Assembly: GCA_018401695.1 (NCBI GenBank)
Contig: JAGYKD010000001.1
Span: 1,032,016-1,096,015, forward strand
Direction: 5' to 3'
From: Flavobacteriales bacterium
GTDB taxonomy: Bacteria; Bacteroidota; Bacteroidia; CAIKAF01
Length of the DNA: 64,000 nt
Shown here piece after piece: positions 16,990 to 26,660 of the stretch; the stretch's first letter is position 1; the number at the start of each line of letters is the position of its first letter. The translations under genes and the position numbers were made by a program. Below the pieces are notes generated by a model, which had not been told where the DNA came from, ran no database searches, and saw only the letters and a program-made list of their open reading frames with translations.

Positions 16990-19900
16990 ATGGAGAAACC
17001 CGTACACATGAGCAAAGAACCCATAGCTATTGTAGGTATAGGCTGCCGATTCCCCGGTGGTGCGGCTAGCCCCGAGCAGTTTTGGAACCTTCTTGCCGAA
17101 GGCACCGATTGCATTATAGATGTTCCCAAAGAACGTTGGGATTATCGTCGTTTTTATGACCCTGAAACCGACAGGCCCGGAAAAAGCCACCAATTTCAAG
17201 GAGGGTTTCTAAAACTAAAGGTAGAGGAGTTCGATCCACTCTTTTTTGGCATGTCTCCACGCGAAGCTGCCGTGCTCGATCCACAGCAACGCTTGCTTTT
17301 GCAGACTACTTGGGAGGCCTTTGAGGATGCCGGTTTTACTGAGCAACAGCTCAAAGGCTCAGAAACCGGGGTGTTTGTAGGGGGCTTTTGTTTAGACAAT
17401 AAGCTTCAGCAGCTGAGCGCCCTTAACCGCGATTTAATTGGACCGCATACTGCCACCTCCTCAACCATGGTTATGCTTTCCAACCGCATTTCCTATGCTT
17501 TTGATTTGCGTGGCCCCTCACTTAGCATCGATACTGCCTGCTCATCAGCATTGGTAGCCGCTCACTATGCCTGTACTTCCATCTGGTCCGGCGAAAGCGA
17601 TATGGCCATTGCCGGTGGTGTTAATATTATGTTGCGTCCGGAATACCCCATTGCCATGTCCAAAGGGCAATTCCTGTCCAAACACTCCCGTTGCAAAGCA
17701 TTTGACGAAGATGCCGGCGGCTATGTGCGTGGTGAAGGCGTAGGTGTGGTGGTCTTTAAGCCCCTTTCCAAAGCCATGGAAGATGGCGATTATATCTATG
17801 CCACCGTACATGCCACCGGAGCAAATCAAGACGGCGCTACCAATGGAATTACCGTTCCTAACCCCGACGCACAAGAAGCCCTTATTCGAAAGGTATACGA
17901 TCGGGCCGGCATCAAGCCAAGCGATATACGCTATGTAGAAGCGCATGGTACCGGAACCAAAGCAGGTGACCCTGTAGAGCTATCTGCGCTAAACAACGTC
18001 CTTAAAGAAGGTCGGGGCGCAAACGATAAGGTCTTTGTCGGTTCGGTTAAAACCAATATTGGCCACTTAGAAGCCGGTGCAGGAATTGCCGGAATTATTA
18101 AGTCCGCCATTTCAGTTAGCCGTCGAGAAATTCCTCCGCACTTACATTTTAAACAGGCAAATCCCAATATTGATTTTGATAAGCTGGCCCTAAAAGTGCC
18201 GCTCAAATTAGAGTCGTATCCCGATGGCCCGGCCCTGGTTTCCATCAATTCGTTCGGTTACGGTGGAACCAATGGCCATATGGTTATTGGAGACCCTCCC
18301 AGAGATTACCTCAAAAGGTTCCAGGCCAACGGCCATGTAGAACAACGTGAACACTGGCTGTTTCCGATTTCTGCAAAAAGTGAACAAGCCTTGCGTAATC
18401 TTGCCGTCAAATATGTGGACTTTATCAAAGACAAAAAGCCAGGCTTGGCTGATTTGGCCTACAGCTTGGTTTGGCGTAGAACCCACCACCAACACCGAGC
18501 TACATTTGTAGCCAAAAATCACGACGAACTCATTGAGAAGCTTGAGGCCTTTGCTCGTGGCGAAGTACTTGCCGGAGTAAACCAACAGCAAGCCTTAGAA
18601 AACCCCGAACTGGTATGGGTCTTTACGGGTATGGGCCCGCAGTGGTGGGCAATGGGTCGTGAGTTGTACCAAACCGAACCTATTTTTAAAGCTACCATCG
18701 ACAAGTGCGATGAGTTGTTTGTGGGCTATGCCGGCTGGTCCTTAAAAGAAGAAATGCTTAAGCCTGAGGCCGAATCAAATATGGCCGAAACCCGCGTTGC
18801 TCAGCCCGCCAATTTCTTTATTCAGGCCGGCTTGATTGAAATGTGGAAGGCTTGGGGGCTAACACCCGATGCCGTGGTTGGCCACTCCGTGGGGGAGGTG
18901 CCGGCTGCCTATGTTTCCGGTGCCCTAAGTTTGGAAGATAGCGTACTGGTTTCTTACCATAGGTCGCGCTGTCAGCAAAAAACAGCCGGCCAAGGTACCA
19001 TGCTTGCCATTGGACTTGGCGAAGAAGATGCAGAAGCACTCATTGCCGAGTTGGGCTTAGTCGATACCCTTTCCGTGGCGGCTATCAACTCCTTTAGTGG
19101 AGTAACTATAGCAGGTACACCGGACTCTCTTACCAAAGTAAGCGAGGCCTGCACCGAACGTGGCGTGTTTAATAAAATGCTTACGGTAGAAGTGGCTTAC
19201 CACTCCTATCAAATGGACCCCTTAGAAGAGGAGCTTAAAGAGTGTTTAAAATCCATTAAGCCGAAAAAGGCAAGCATCCCCTTGTATTCTACCGTCACAG
19301 GTACAAGAATGCAGGGCGATGAGTTTGGTGCCGATTATTGGTGGCAAAATGTGCGTCAACCGGTGCGCTTTGCTAAGGCCGCAAAAACGCTGGTAGAAGA
19401 TGGTTACCGAGTGTTCCTCGAAGTTGGCCCACACCCGGTCTTGAGAACCAACATCAATGAGTGCTTGCAAGCCGATGACAAAAAAGGATTCAGCTTGCCT
19501 TCGCTCCGCCGAAACGAACCCGAAATGCCTACTTTACTCAACAGTTTAGGGGCTCTGCATGGCTTAGGTTTCGCTATTCGTTGGGATTCTTTTACCGAAC
19601 ACGGTCACTACCTTAAGCTTCCAACCTATGCTTGGGACATGGATGTTTATTGGCAAGAATCAGAACGGTCCATGGAAGAAAAGCACGGGGTTCCCGGTCA
19701 TATTTTCTTGAACAACAATTTGCGTCAACCTAATCCCTCTTGGGAAGTTGAAATCAACCGCTACTTGATGCCCTGGATGGACGACCATAAAATTGAGTCC
19801 ATGACCGTAATTCCCGGGGCTGCATATGTTGAAGCAGGACTTGCATTGCATGAGAAAACCTTTGAATCGCAGGCCTGTACCTTACAAAACCTGAACTTTA

Positions 19901-22900
19901 ACCAGGTGTTGGTGGTAGACGAAAAGCGGATACAAATGTTCCATACCACCTACCATCCCGACACCAAGGGGTATAAGGTGTATAGCCGTTACCGGGAGGA
20001 CGACTCTCCCTGGACCTTGCACGCCAGCGGGCGCATGTTGAAAGAAACCGTGAGTCGGAAAATCCCCTTGGTTGATTTTGAGGCCATTCGCAAACGTTGT
20101 CCTCAAGAGCTGGTAGCCCAGGAGCTTTATCAGACATTGACCGATAGAGGATTGCATTATGGTCCTTGGTTCCAGGGCATCAAAACCATTTACAAGGGAG
20201 GCACTGAAGTACTTGTGAGGCTGGAAGGTAACGAAAGCCTAATGGTAAATGCAGACAATTATTTGCTGCATCCCACCATGCTTGACTCGGGATTCCAAAG
20301 TATGGTTGCCATTGTGGGTGAACTTAGCTCAAACCCCAATCCATTCGTGCCGGTATCTATCGATCAAGTGATTTTTTATACCAGTCCAGGGGAGTCTTGC
20401 TGGAGTTGGTGCCAAATAACCGAGGTAAAAGACAACCAAATAAAAGGAGACCTTAGCTTGTTTGATGAGCAAGGAGAAGTGTTGGTGGCCTTGGAAGGAA
20501 TTACTTTGCAAGCCATTTCCTCGGGTGGGGAAGAGGCTAGCGCGGCCTCCGACGATTGGTTTTATGAGTACCAGTGGCAAAACACTAAGCTCCAAGAGCA
20601 AAACAAATTCCAGGGCAATTGTTTGGTATTCGGCGACGAGAGCGAAGGTACTTCCCAGGTCGTTGAAGCCTTAGCTGAGAAAGGAATAACCAGTATGTTG
20701 GTGCTTCCCGGCGATAGCTACGTCAACGACGAGGTCTTATTTACCATTCGTCCCAACAAAGAATCCGACTATTTACAGCTATTAGACGATGCCACTCCCT
20801 TAGACATTTCCGGCATTGTTTATCTATGGTCAGAGGCAACCGACAGCAACAGTGAGGGCTTGGAGCCCGACCAAATTGTTGACCGCACCATGCCTGCCGT
20901 ATATTTGGGGAAATCCTTGGCACAGCGTTGGGCAAGCAAAGAAATCCTTTGGTTAACACTCACACGGAACGCACAGCTAGTGGAGGAAAACGACCAAGTA
21001 AAGTCCTTAGAAACTACTCCCTATTGGGGCTTGGCTCGCCTTATTGCCAATGAGCACCCCAACATTAGAACTGCCATGGTGGACACTAGCGAGGGTGAAA
21101 ACTCTTTTGCTGCTGTAGCCAGTGAGCTGTCAGCAGGACTTCCGGCAGACGATGTGGCCTTTAGGAATGGAGACCGTTTTGTTAAGTCTTTGGTTCAGGT
21201 GGCTTATCAGCGCGAGGACATGGCCGGTAAAACCAGAAAAGTATCCACCGAAGAGCCTGTAAGTCTTGAGATTGGTCAAGTTGGTCGCATTGACTCGCTG
21301 CACCACGAAGTTACAGAACGCCGGGCGCCTGAGGCTAAAGAAATTGAAATCCAAACCTTTGCCTCTTGTTTGAACCTTAAAGATGTACTTAAGGTTATCG
21401 GGCAACTTTCTACCAAAGCTACTAGCGGAACCTACTTTGAGAGCACCTTTGGTATGGAGGCTAGCGGTATCGTGACCCGTGTGGGAAGCGATGTAAGCGA
21501 CTTTAAGCCGGGGGATGAAGTGATTTTGGCGGCACAAAGCGGTTGCCTTAAGAGTTATGTAACGGCAGAACCTACCTTTTTTGTGCGGAAACCTAAGCAT
21601 ATTGCTTGGGAAGACTGCCTAATGGTGGTTCCCTACATGACTGTATTGTACGGTTTGCGTGACAGAGCTCAGCTTCAAAAAGGCGAGAAGATACTTATCC
21701 ACAATGCTACAGGTGGAGTTGGTTTAGCGGCTATTCAGTGGGCACAACATGTGGGCGCTGAGATTTATGCCACCGCCGGAAATGAAGAGAAGCGCGAGCA
21801 CCTGCGGTCCCTTGGAATACAGCATGTATTTGATTCTCGCTCTTTGGATTTTGCCAAAGACATTCGCGAGGCCACCGGAGGCTATGGTGTAGATGTGGTT
21901 ATTAATGCCATTGCCGGAGAAGCCCTGTATCAATCCTTTGAATTGTTGGCTTCTTATGGTCGATTTGTAGAGATTGGTAAGCGCGATATTTCGGAAAACA
22001 ATGGCCTGCCTATGGCAGCCTTTAACCGAAACATTACCTTCCACGGAATAGATGTTGACCGCTTAATGATTGAGCGCACGCCTGTGGTGCAAAACATTTT
22101 GCGCGATATTGAGCGATACTATGAGGAAGGGGTTTTTTCGGCGGTAAAGACCTACAGTTTCCCGGCCAACGATGCTATAGAAGCCTTTAACTTCCTTGCT
22201 CAATCCAAGCACATGGGTAAGGTGGTTTTGAATTACAAAGACCAAGAAGTTGAGGTTCCTATTCGTCAGGAAGTAAAAGAAATAGACCCTCATGGCACGT
22301 ATATCATTACCGGCGGAACCGGCGGCTTTGGATTGGAAATTGCCAAATGGCTTTCTTCCAAAGGGGTAGAGCAGCTGGTTTTGGCTTCACGCAGTGGCCT
22401 TAAAAGCGAAGAGGCCCAAAAGGCCGTGGAGGCCATGGAGAGCCGAGGAACCAAAGTGTGGGCAGAACCCCTGGATATTACCGACGCTGCAGCCGTAAAC
22501 AAAGCTATTGGCTTTATAAAAGCGGAGCTGGCTCCGGTAAAGGGAGTGATCCATGGAGCGGTGGTGCTGGACGACGGCTTCTTGGCCGACATGAACCGCA
22601 GCCGTTTTATGACCTCGTTCCAGGCCAAAGTTGGAGGGGCATTGAACTTGCATCGTGCCTTAGCCGATGTAGATTTAGATTTCTTCCTTTCTTTCTCATC
22701 TATTTCTGCCTTAATTGGAAATAATGGTCAAGCGAACTACGTAGCTGCAAATGCCTTCCTGGATGGCTTTGCGCACTACAGAAGAGCTAAAGGGCAAGCC
22801 GCTACAACGGTAAACCTAGGTGTTTTGGCAGAGGTGGGTGTAGCTGCTCGCGATGCCAATGTAACGGCCATCCTAGAGTCCGGAGGAATTATGGGCTTCT

Positions 22901-23436
22901 CGAACCGACAAGCCCTGGAAGGCCTTGAAATTCTTATTGAGCACCACCCTGTACAAGCGGGTATGTTTGATGTAGATTGGCACCGTTGGGCTTCTGTGAA
23001 TGCAGGGGCCGCCAATTCTTCACGATTTGTGAAACTGGTAGAAGCAAGCGGAGCATCCGGAGCCACCAACAGTGTGCTTGTGGAGCTGGGAGCTGTTTTA
23101 GGCGCCATGGCCGATAACGAACGTCAAAGCTACATGGAGCAAGCCATGGCAGAACAATTGGCAGCCGTACTTAAGCTTCCGGTAGAAAAAATAGACAAGT
23201 CCAGAGGCATTAACTTCCTGGGAATTGACTCGTTGATTGCCGTGGAGTTGGGCCGTGCCATAACGGGACGTTTTGGCCTTGATGTGTCTACCATGGAGCT
23301 GTTGAGTGGGCCAAATGTGAGTCAATTGGCATCCATGTTGCTTGAAAAAGCAGCTGCTCAGGGTGTTATTGGTGCCGATATCGATCAGCTGAGCGACGAG
23401 GAACTCGACGCCATGCTTGCCGAGGTGAAGCAGTAA
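16990..23436 (+). CDS. Stand-alone fully reducing type I polyketide synthase (KS-AT-DH-ER-KR-ACP)
   Basis: 2148 aa from the ATG at 16990; the ATG at 17008 (MSKEPIAIVGIG) is equally possible. KS about 10-435 has active Cys184 (DTACSSAL), His319 (EAHGTGT) and His359 (IGHLEAG). AT about 540-830 has Ser633 (GHSVGE) and His738 in VAYHS. DH about 900-1180 has His933 (HKIESMTVIPG) and Asp1099 (LDSGFQ). A KR-structural linker follows. ER about 1425-1745 has the NADPH motif TGGVGLAA. KR about 1765-1945 has TGGTGGFG, the SFSSIS Ser and Tyr1917 (QANYVAANAF). ACP about 2050-2125 has Ser2081 (LGIDSL). All domains look intact. There is no methyltransferase, thioesterase or docking domain and no biosynthetic partner nearby. 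The order equals mycocerosic-acid-synthase-type and animal FAS enzymes, so I infer an iterative synthase of a long saturated acyl chain. Substrate and release step are unknown. Confidence 0.93.
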   Translation: MEKPVHMSKEPIAIVGIGCRFPGGAASPEQFWNLLAEGTDCIIDVPKERWDYRRFYDPETDRPGKSHQFQGGFLKLKVEEFDPLFFGMSPREAAVLDPQQRLLLQTTWEAFEDAGFTEQQLKGSETGVFVGGFCLDNKLQQLSALNRDLIGPHTATSSTMVMLSNRISYAFDLRGPSLSIDTACSSALVAAHYACTSIWSGESDMAIAGGVNIMLRPEYPIAMSKGQFLSKHSRCKAFDEDAGGYVRGEGVGVVVFKPLSKAMEDGDYIYATVHATGANQDGATNGITVPNPDAQEALIRKVYDRAGIKPSDIRYVEAHGTGTKAGDPVELSALNNVLKEGRGANDKVFVGSVKTNIGHLEAGAGIAGIIKSAISVSRREIPPHLHFKQANPNIDFDKLALKVPLKLESYPDGPALVSINSFGYGGTNGHMVIGDPPRDYLKRFQANGHVEQREHWLFPISAKSEQALRNLAVKYVDFIKDKKPGLADLAYSLVWRRTHHQHRATFVAKNHDELIEKLEAFARGEVLAGVNQQQALENPELVWVFTGMGPQWWAMGRELYQTEPIFKATIDKCDELFVGYAGWSLKEEMLKPEAESNMAETRVAQPANFFIQAGLIEMWKAWGLTPDAVVGHSVGEVPAAYVSGALSLEDSVLVSYHRSRCQQKTAGQGTMLAIGLGEEDAEALIAELGLVDTLSVAAINSFSGVTIAGTPDSLTKVSEACTERGVFNKMLTVEVAYHSYQMDPLEEELKECLKSIKPKKASIPLYSTVTGTRMQGDEFGADYWWQNVRQPVRFAKAAKTLVEDGYRVFLEVGPHPVLRTNINECLQADDKKGFSLPSLRRNEPEMPTLLNSLGALHGLGFAIRWDSFTEHGHYLKLPTYAWDMDVYWQESERSMEEKHGVPGHIFLNNNLRQPNPSWEVEINRYLMPWMDDHKIESMTVIPGAAYVEAGLALHEKTFESQACTLQNLNFNQVLVVDEKRIQMFHTTYHPDTKGYKVYSRYREDDSPWTLHASGRMLKETVSRKIPLVDFEAIRKRCPQELVAQELYQTLTDRGLHYGPWFQGIKTIYKGGTEVLVRLEGNESLMVNADNYLLHPTMLDSGFQSMVAIVGELSSNPNPFVPVSIDQVIFYTSPGESCWSWCQITEVKDNQIKGDLSLFDEQGEVLVALEGITLQAISSGGEEASAASDDWFYEYQWQNTKLQEQNKFQGNCLVFGDESEGTSQVVEALAEKGITSMLVLPGDSYVNDEVLFTIRPNKESDYLQLLDDATPLDISGIVYLWSEATDSNSEGLEPDQIVDRTMPAVYLGKSLAQRWASKEILWLTLTRNAQLVEENDQVKSLETTPYWGLARLIANEHPNIRTAMVDTSEGENSFAAVASELSAGLPADDVAFRNGDRFVKSLVQVAYQREDMAGKTRKVSTEEPVSLEIGQVGRIDSLHHEVTERRAPEAKEIEIQTFASCLNLKDVLKVIGQLSTKATSGTYFESTFGMEASGIVTRVGSDVSDFKPGDEVILAAQSGCLKSYVTAEPTFFVRKPKHIAWEDCLMVVPYMTVLYGLRDRAQLQKGEKILIHNATGGVGLAAIQWAQHVGAEIYATAGNEEKREHLRSLGIQHVFDSRSLDFAKDIREATGGYGVDVVINAIAGEALYQSFELLASYGRFVEIGKRDISENNGLPMAAFNRNITFHGIDVDRLMIERTPVVQNILRDIERYYEEGVFSAVKTYSFPANDAIEAFNFLAQSKHMGKVVLNYKDQEVEVPIRQEVKEIDPHGTYIITGGTGGFGLEIAKWLSSKGVEQLVLASRSGLKSEEAQKAVEAMESRGTKVWAEPLDITDAAAVNKAIGFIKAELAPVKGVIHGAVVLDDGFLADMNRSRFMTSFQAKVGGALNLHRALADVDLDFFLSFSSISALIGNNGQANYVAANAFLDGFAHYRRAKGQAATTVNLGVLAEVGVAARDANVTAILESGGIMGFSNRQALEGLEILIEHHPVQAGMFDVDWHRWASVNAGAANSSRFVKLVEASGASGATNSVLVELGAVLGAMADNERQSYMEQAMAEQLAAVLKLPVEKIDKSRGINFLGIDSLIAVELGRAITGRFGLDVSTMELLSGPNVSQLASMLLEKAAAQGVIGADIDQLSDEELDAMLAEVKQ

Positions 23437-23461
23437 GCAGTTGAATACTAGATTTATATCG

Positions 23462-23493
23462 CCGTTCGATTGGGTTCGAACGGTGATTTTTTT
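23462..23493 (+). terminator. Intrinsic terminator after the PKS gene
   Basis: CCGTTCGA and TCGAACGG form a perfect 8-bp stem around a 6-nt loop, followed by TGATTTTTTTAT, 25 bp after the PKS stop. It fits a monocistronic PKS transcript. Confidence 0.85.
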
Positions 23494-23533
23494 ATAAAAT
23501 GTAAGGATTTGTTCAAAAAAAAAGCATTGTTAG

Positions 23534-23561
23534 TTTTGTATGTTAAAATTTCGTATCTTGC
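23534..23561 (+). promoter_or_regulatory. Putative promoter for the T9SS gene at 23598
   Basis: TTTTG at 23534-23538 and TATCTTGC at 23554-23561 (a one-base-short version of TAnnTTTGC), separated by 15 bp, upstream of a gene that follows a terminator. The same TAnnTTGCA form occurs upstream of the glycine-rich gene at 43896 (TAACTTGCAC). Confidence 0.35.
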
Positions 23562-23597
23562 ACCTTAAGGTTCATAACTAAGGTTAATTACAAACAC

Positions 23598-24803
23598 ATG
23601 AAAAGTACTACTACACTACTAGCAGCCCTCATGGTAACCGGTACCGTGGTGGCTCAAACAGGAAGCCGCGCTGTTGATGACAGCAAATTCAAGCGTCCTG
23701 CCAACTCTATTCAAAAGCATGCCATAACCGTAGACCCTAATAAGTCTCCTACGACTGAAACGGTATACTTGGATTATTTGGAGTACGATGCCCAGTTCTA
23801 TACAATTGAGCAATTTGTAACCAACATGAACGTTAGAGACACAGCAGAATTAGAGTTTGCTCGTGTTTTTGCAAATTACGACACCATCGTAGGGACTACA
23901 GATTACGTAACCTTTATGCCGTATGCCAAAAACACGATCACCAGCATGACTGTTGACTCGATTTTTTACGTGTTGCACCACCAAAACAACGATGGTCTTA
24001 CCGATACATTGACCATGCGTATTTATGGAATGGGTAATGATCAGCGTCCGGATTTGGCAAGTATTCTTTGGGAACAACAAATCTTTACCGATACTTCGTT
24101 GACAGATCCTCCTTCGTCTACCGGATATCCTATCCGTGTAATCAGCGAGGCTCCCAACTTTACTTTGCCCGCGGGTGTTACTGAGTTCGCGGTTTCTTTA
24201 GATTTCCGTGGCGCAGTTATCGATACCGTGATGATGCTCTTTGCATATCCAACTTTGGGTAGTGCTTGCGGTACCAACCAGGGTACTCAGCCTGTGCTTG
24301 GCGAATTCTTCCCCTCTGCTTCTTACCAAGTGGTTCTTGACGACACTGTTGGCGTTAACGGAGGAGCTGTTTCTATTACTATTCCCTTCATTAGCACCCA
24401 AACCAACGACTGGTCTTTGGTATGGTTCTACGATTGCAACAATAATGGAGACGTAGATTACCAAGACGAGCACCCTTACCAACACTGGGGCATTTGGTCA
24501 AAAGTTACTGTTACTTATGACGTGACCGGTATAGATCAGGTGCTTCAAGGAGAAGCTACTTTAGCACCCAACCCTGCTTCTGAAGCAACTCGTTTGAGCT
24601 TTGAGCTTCAACAAGCCGCTGAGGTTTCTTATGCCATCGTTGATCTTGCAGGTCGCACCGTAGCAACTAAGTCTTTGGGTCAGGTAGCTGCCGGTAACGT
24701 GAGCGAAGAAATTAGCTTGGCCGGTTTGACCAATGGCGTATACTTCATGAACTTGAACGCAGGAGGACAAAGCTCTAGCATTAAGTTTATTGTGAAGCAA
24801 TAA
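23598..24803 (+). CDS. T9SS-exported protein of unknown function
   Basis: 401 aa. Signal peptide about 1-19 (MKSTTTLLAALMVTGTVVAQ). The central 300 residues are rich in Thr, Asp and beta-strand patterns and match no domain I recognise; a short acidic DCNNNGDVDYQDE stretch could bind calcium. The last 75 residues are a typical type A T9SS sorting domain (LAPNPASEATRLSFEL ... VDLAGRTV ... GLTNGVYFMNLNAGG ... IKFIVKQ). Monocistronic, between two terminators. Expected to be exported through the Por system and anchored to the surface or released. Confidence 0.85.
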   Translation: MKSTTTLLAALMVTGTVVAQTGSRAVDDSKFKRPANSIQKHAITVDPNKSPTTETVYLDYLEYDAQFYTIEQFVTNMNVRDTAELEFARVFANYDTIVGTTDYVTFMPYAKNTITSMTVDSIFYVLHHQNNDGLTDTLTMRIYGMGNDQRPDLASILWEQQIFTDTSLTDPPSSTGYPIRVISEAPNFTLPAGVTEFAVSLDFRGAVIDTVMMLFAYPTLGSACGTNQGTQPVLGEFFPSASYQVVLDDTVGVNGGAVSITIPFISTQTNDWSLVWFYDCNNNGDVDYQDEHPYQHWGIWSKVTVTYDVTGIDQVLQGEATLAPNPASEATRLSFELQQAAEVSYAIVDLAGRTVATKSLGQVAAGNVSEEISLAGLTNGVYFMNLNAGGQSSSIKFIVKQ

Positions 24804-24825
24804 CTCATTGCCCAACATATACTAC

Positions 24826-24855
24826 AAAAGGCCTCCTTGGGAGGCCTTTTTTTTT
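24826..24855 (+). terminator. Intrinsic terminator after the T9SS gene
   Basis: AAAAGGCCTCC, TTGG loop, GAGGCCTTTT followed by T residues, 22 bp after the stop codon. Confidence 0.88.
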
Positions 24856-24893
24856 GATTTTTCGGAGGAGGATTTCCCTAGGGAACCCCGGGC

Positions 24894-25005
24894 CGCGGGG
24901 ATGCCCCGGATGCCGGGCCTGTGTGTGGAGCCGGGCAGGGGGACGTGGCGCGTAGCAAACGCCCCTGCTGCCCATGGCTCCACCACAGGGGCGGCACCGG
25001 AGCAG
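24894..25005 (+). repeat. GC-rich hairpin element R4 (divergent member)
   Basis: Complementary arms CCTGTGTGTGGAGCCGGGCA and CCCATGGCTCCACCACAGG flank an apex containing GTGGCGCGTAGCAAACGCC. The outer ends (CCCGGGCCGCGGGGATGCCC and GGGGCGGCACCGGAGC) resemble the family only loosely. It is placed, like R2, directly after a T9SS-gene terminator. Membership is less certain than for R1, R2 and R8. Confidence 0.5.
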
Positions 25006-25066
25006 GACTAAGGACCGATAGATGCAAAGAATAAAGCTCGGAGCAGGGTGCCAAAGCCCAAATGCG

Positions 25067-25074
25067 TAACTTCG
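25067..25074 (+). promoter_or_regulatory. Putative -7 promoter element for polyprenyl synthase
   Basis: TAACTTCG matches TAnnTTTG except for C at position 7, and lies seven bases before the chosen ATG at 25081. If real, the transcript starts at the ATG itself (leaderless). No -33 box is clear. Confidence 0.35.
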
Positions 25075-25080
25075 CCTTTG

Positions 25081-26055
25081 ATGGGACGACTCGAGCATAT
25101 TCAGGCCCCGATTCAGGAGGAAATGAAGGATTTTGAACGGCGTTTTCGCCGGTCAATGAAAAGCTCTGTGCCTCTGTTGGATACGGTTACCCAATACATT
25201 GTTCGGCGTAAAGGGAAGCAAGTGCGCCCCATGTTTGTGTTTTTGAGTGCTGCGGTAAGCGGTGGCATTCACGAGGAGACTTACCGGGCTGCGATGCTGG
25301 TGGAGTTGATGCATACGGCCACTTTGGTACACGACGATGTGGTGGACGACTCCAACGAAAGGCGCGGATTTTTTTCGCTGAACGCCCTTTGGAAGAATAA
25401 AATTGCGGTGTTGATTGGGGATTATTTGCTTTCGAAATCCTTGCTGCTTTCCACTCAGAATGGAGACTTTAAATCTTTGGAAATAATTTCAGAGGCTGTT
25501 CGACTCATGAGTGAGGGTGAGCTACTTCAGATAGAAAAGGCGCGGCGCTTGGACATAAAAGAATCGGTGTATTATGAAATCATTCGCGGGAAGACCGCCA
25601 GTTTGATTGCTGCTTGCTGTGCGGCCGGCGCGCATACCGCCGGTGCTGACCCCGCTTGGGTAGAACACATGCGCTTGTTTGGTGAGTATACCGGCATGGC
25701 TTTTCAAATAAAAGACGACTTATTTGACTTTCAGCAGAGTAGCTCTATTGGAAAGCCTACGGGGATTGATATTAAAGAGCAAAAAATGACCTTGCCTCTG
25801 ATTTATGCATTGGATAAAAGCTCTTGGACCACTAAGCGTTCCATCATTCGCAAAATCCGAAGGCACCATGAGCATCCGGATAAAGTGCAGGAAGTGGTTC
25901 GTTTTGTGCTGGAAAGCGGTGGAATGGAGTATGCCGAACAGCAGATGCTGAGGTTTAGGGGGCAAGCTTTGGACTTGTTGGACAAAGCACCGGAGCTTCC
26001 CGCACGGGAAAGTCTTAGGGATTTGGTTTTGTATACCACAGAGCGCAAAAAATGA
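25081..26055 (+). CDS. Polyprenyl diphosphate synthase (trans-isoprenyl synthase family)
   Basis: 324 aa from the ATG at 25081; a GTG at 25048 would add MPKPKCVTSPL, which does not look like the family start. The two aspartate-rich motifs are present: HDDVVDD from Asp85 and KDDLFDF at about Asp212. The substrate-binding KGKQVRPMFVF is also present. It adds isopentenyl units to an allylic diphosphate, probably to make the side chain of menaquinone; chain length cannot be read. It overlaps the next gene by ATGA, so the two are co-translated. Confidence 0.9.
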   Translation: MGRLEHIQAPIQEEMKDFERRFRRSMKSSVPLLDTVTQYIVRRKGKQVRPMFVFLSAAVSGGIHEETYRAAMLVELMHTATLVHDDVVDDSNERRGFFSLNALWKNKIAVLIGDYLLSKSLLLSTQNGDFKSLEIISEAVRLMSEGELLQIEKARRLDIKESVYYEIIRGKTASLIAACCAAGAHTAGADPAWVEHMRLFGEYTGMAFQIKDDLFDFQQSSSIGKPTGIDIKEQKMTLPLIYALDKSSWTTKRSIIRKIRRHHEHPDKVQEVVRFVLESGGMEYAEQQMLRFRGQALDLLDKAPELPARESLRDLVLYTTERKK

Positions 26056-26660
26056 ACCGATTGCTCAAAAGCCTATATCGAAAGGCTTGGTTTGAGGGGC
26101 CGGACCAGGGTTTGTACCTAACCTATGACGACGGTCCTGACCCGAAGGGAAGCCTGGCTTTTGCTCACGAACTGTTTAACCGGGGGATAAAAGCCACCTT
26201 TTTTTGTTTGGGCACCGCTTTGGAAAAAGCACCGGAATATCCGGAGGCTTTATTGGCCTTAAATCATGCGGTTGGTTACCATGGTTTTTCGCATATAAGC
26301 GGTTTTTCTGCAGCCCATAGCGCCTATCTAAAGAACTTTGAACGTCCTGCCGGTTTTCCCTCCCGGCTATTAAGAGTTCCTTATGGAAGAGTGCTTCCGG
26401 GAGCTTATCACAGATTGAGTAAGGATTGGCAGCTGGTGTTTTGGAGTCACATGCCGGGAGATTATAAAACGAGACTAGATGCGGAGGCGTTGTGGCCACG
26501 TTTGGCCTGCTCTTTGGAACCGGGAGCCATAGTGGTATTGCATGACCGAGGGGAGGCTTTGCAAAAGCAATGGCGCTTGTTGGATGCCTTAGAGAAAGCT
26601 ATTGTTCAGCGTGGTTTGGAAACCAAAGCACTGCCCATGGAGGAGAAGAATTGGGCGTAA
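26052..26660 (+). CDS. Polysaccharide deacetylase family protein (NodB fold)
   Basis: 202 aa. NodB motifs in order: TYDDGPDP (Asp26 general base, Asp27 metal), the metal His pair at 77 and 81 (YHGFSHISGF), RVPYGR, WSHMPGD and LHDR near the end. The catalytic set appears complete. No signal peptide is visible, so a cytoplasmic or inner-face role is possible. Flavobacteria often carry such a gene beside lipid genes; the substrate is unknown. Its 3' end overlaps the convergent phosphoesterase by 55 bp. Confidence 0.87.
   Translation: MNRLLKSLYRKAWFEGPDQGLYLTYDDGPDPKGSLAFAHELFNRGIKATFFCLGTALEKAPEYPEALLALNHAVGYHGFSHISGFSAAHSAYLKNFERPAGFPSRLLRVPYGRVLPGAYHRLSKDWQLVFWSHMPGDYKTRLDAEALWPRLACSLEPGAIVVLHDRGEALQKQWRLLDALEKAIVQRGLETKALPMEEKNWA

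Noticed and set aside
24808-25011. Short ORFs on both strands in the 24.8-25.0 kb gap
   Set aside because: They lie in the GC-rich hairpin R4 and the terminator; composition follows the inverted repeat, not coding use.
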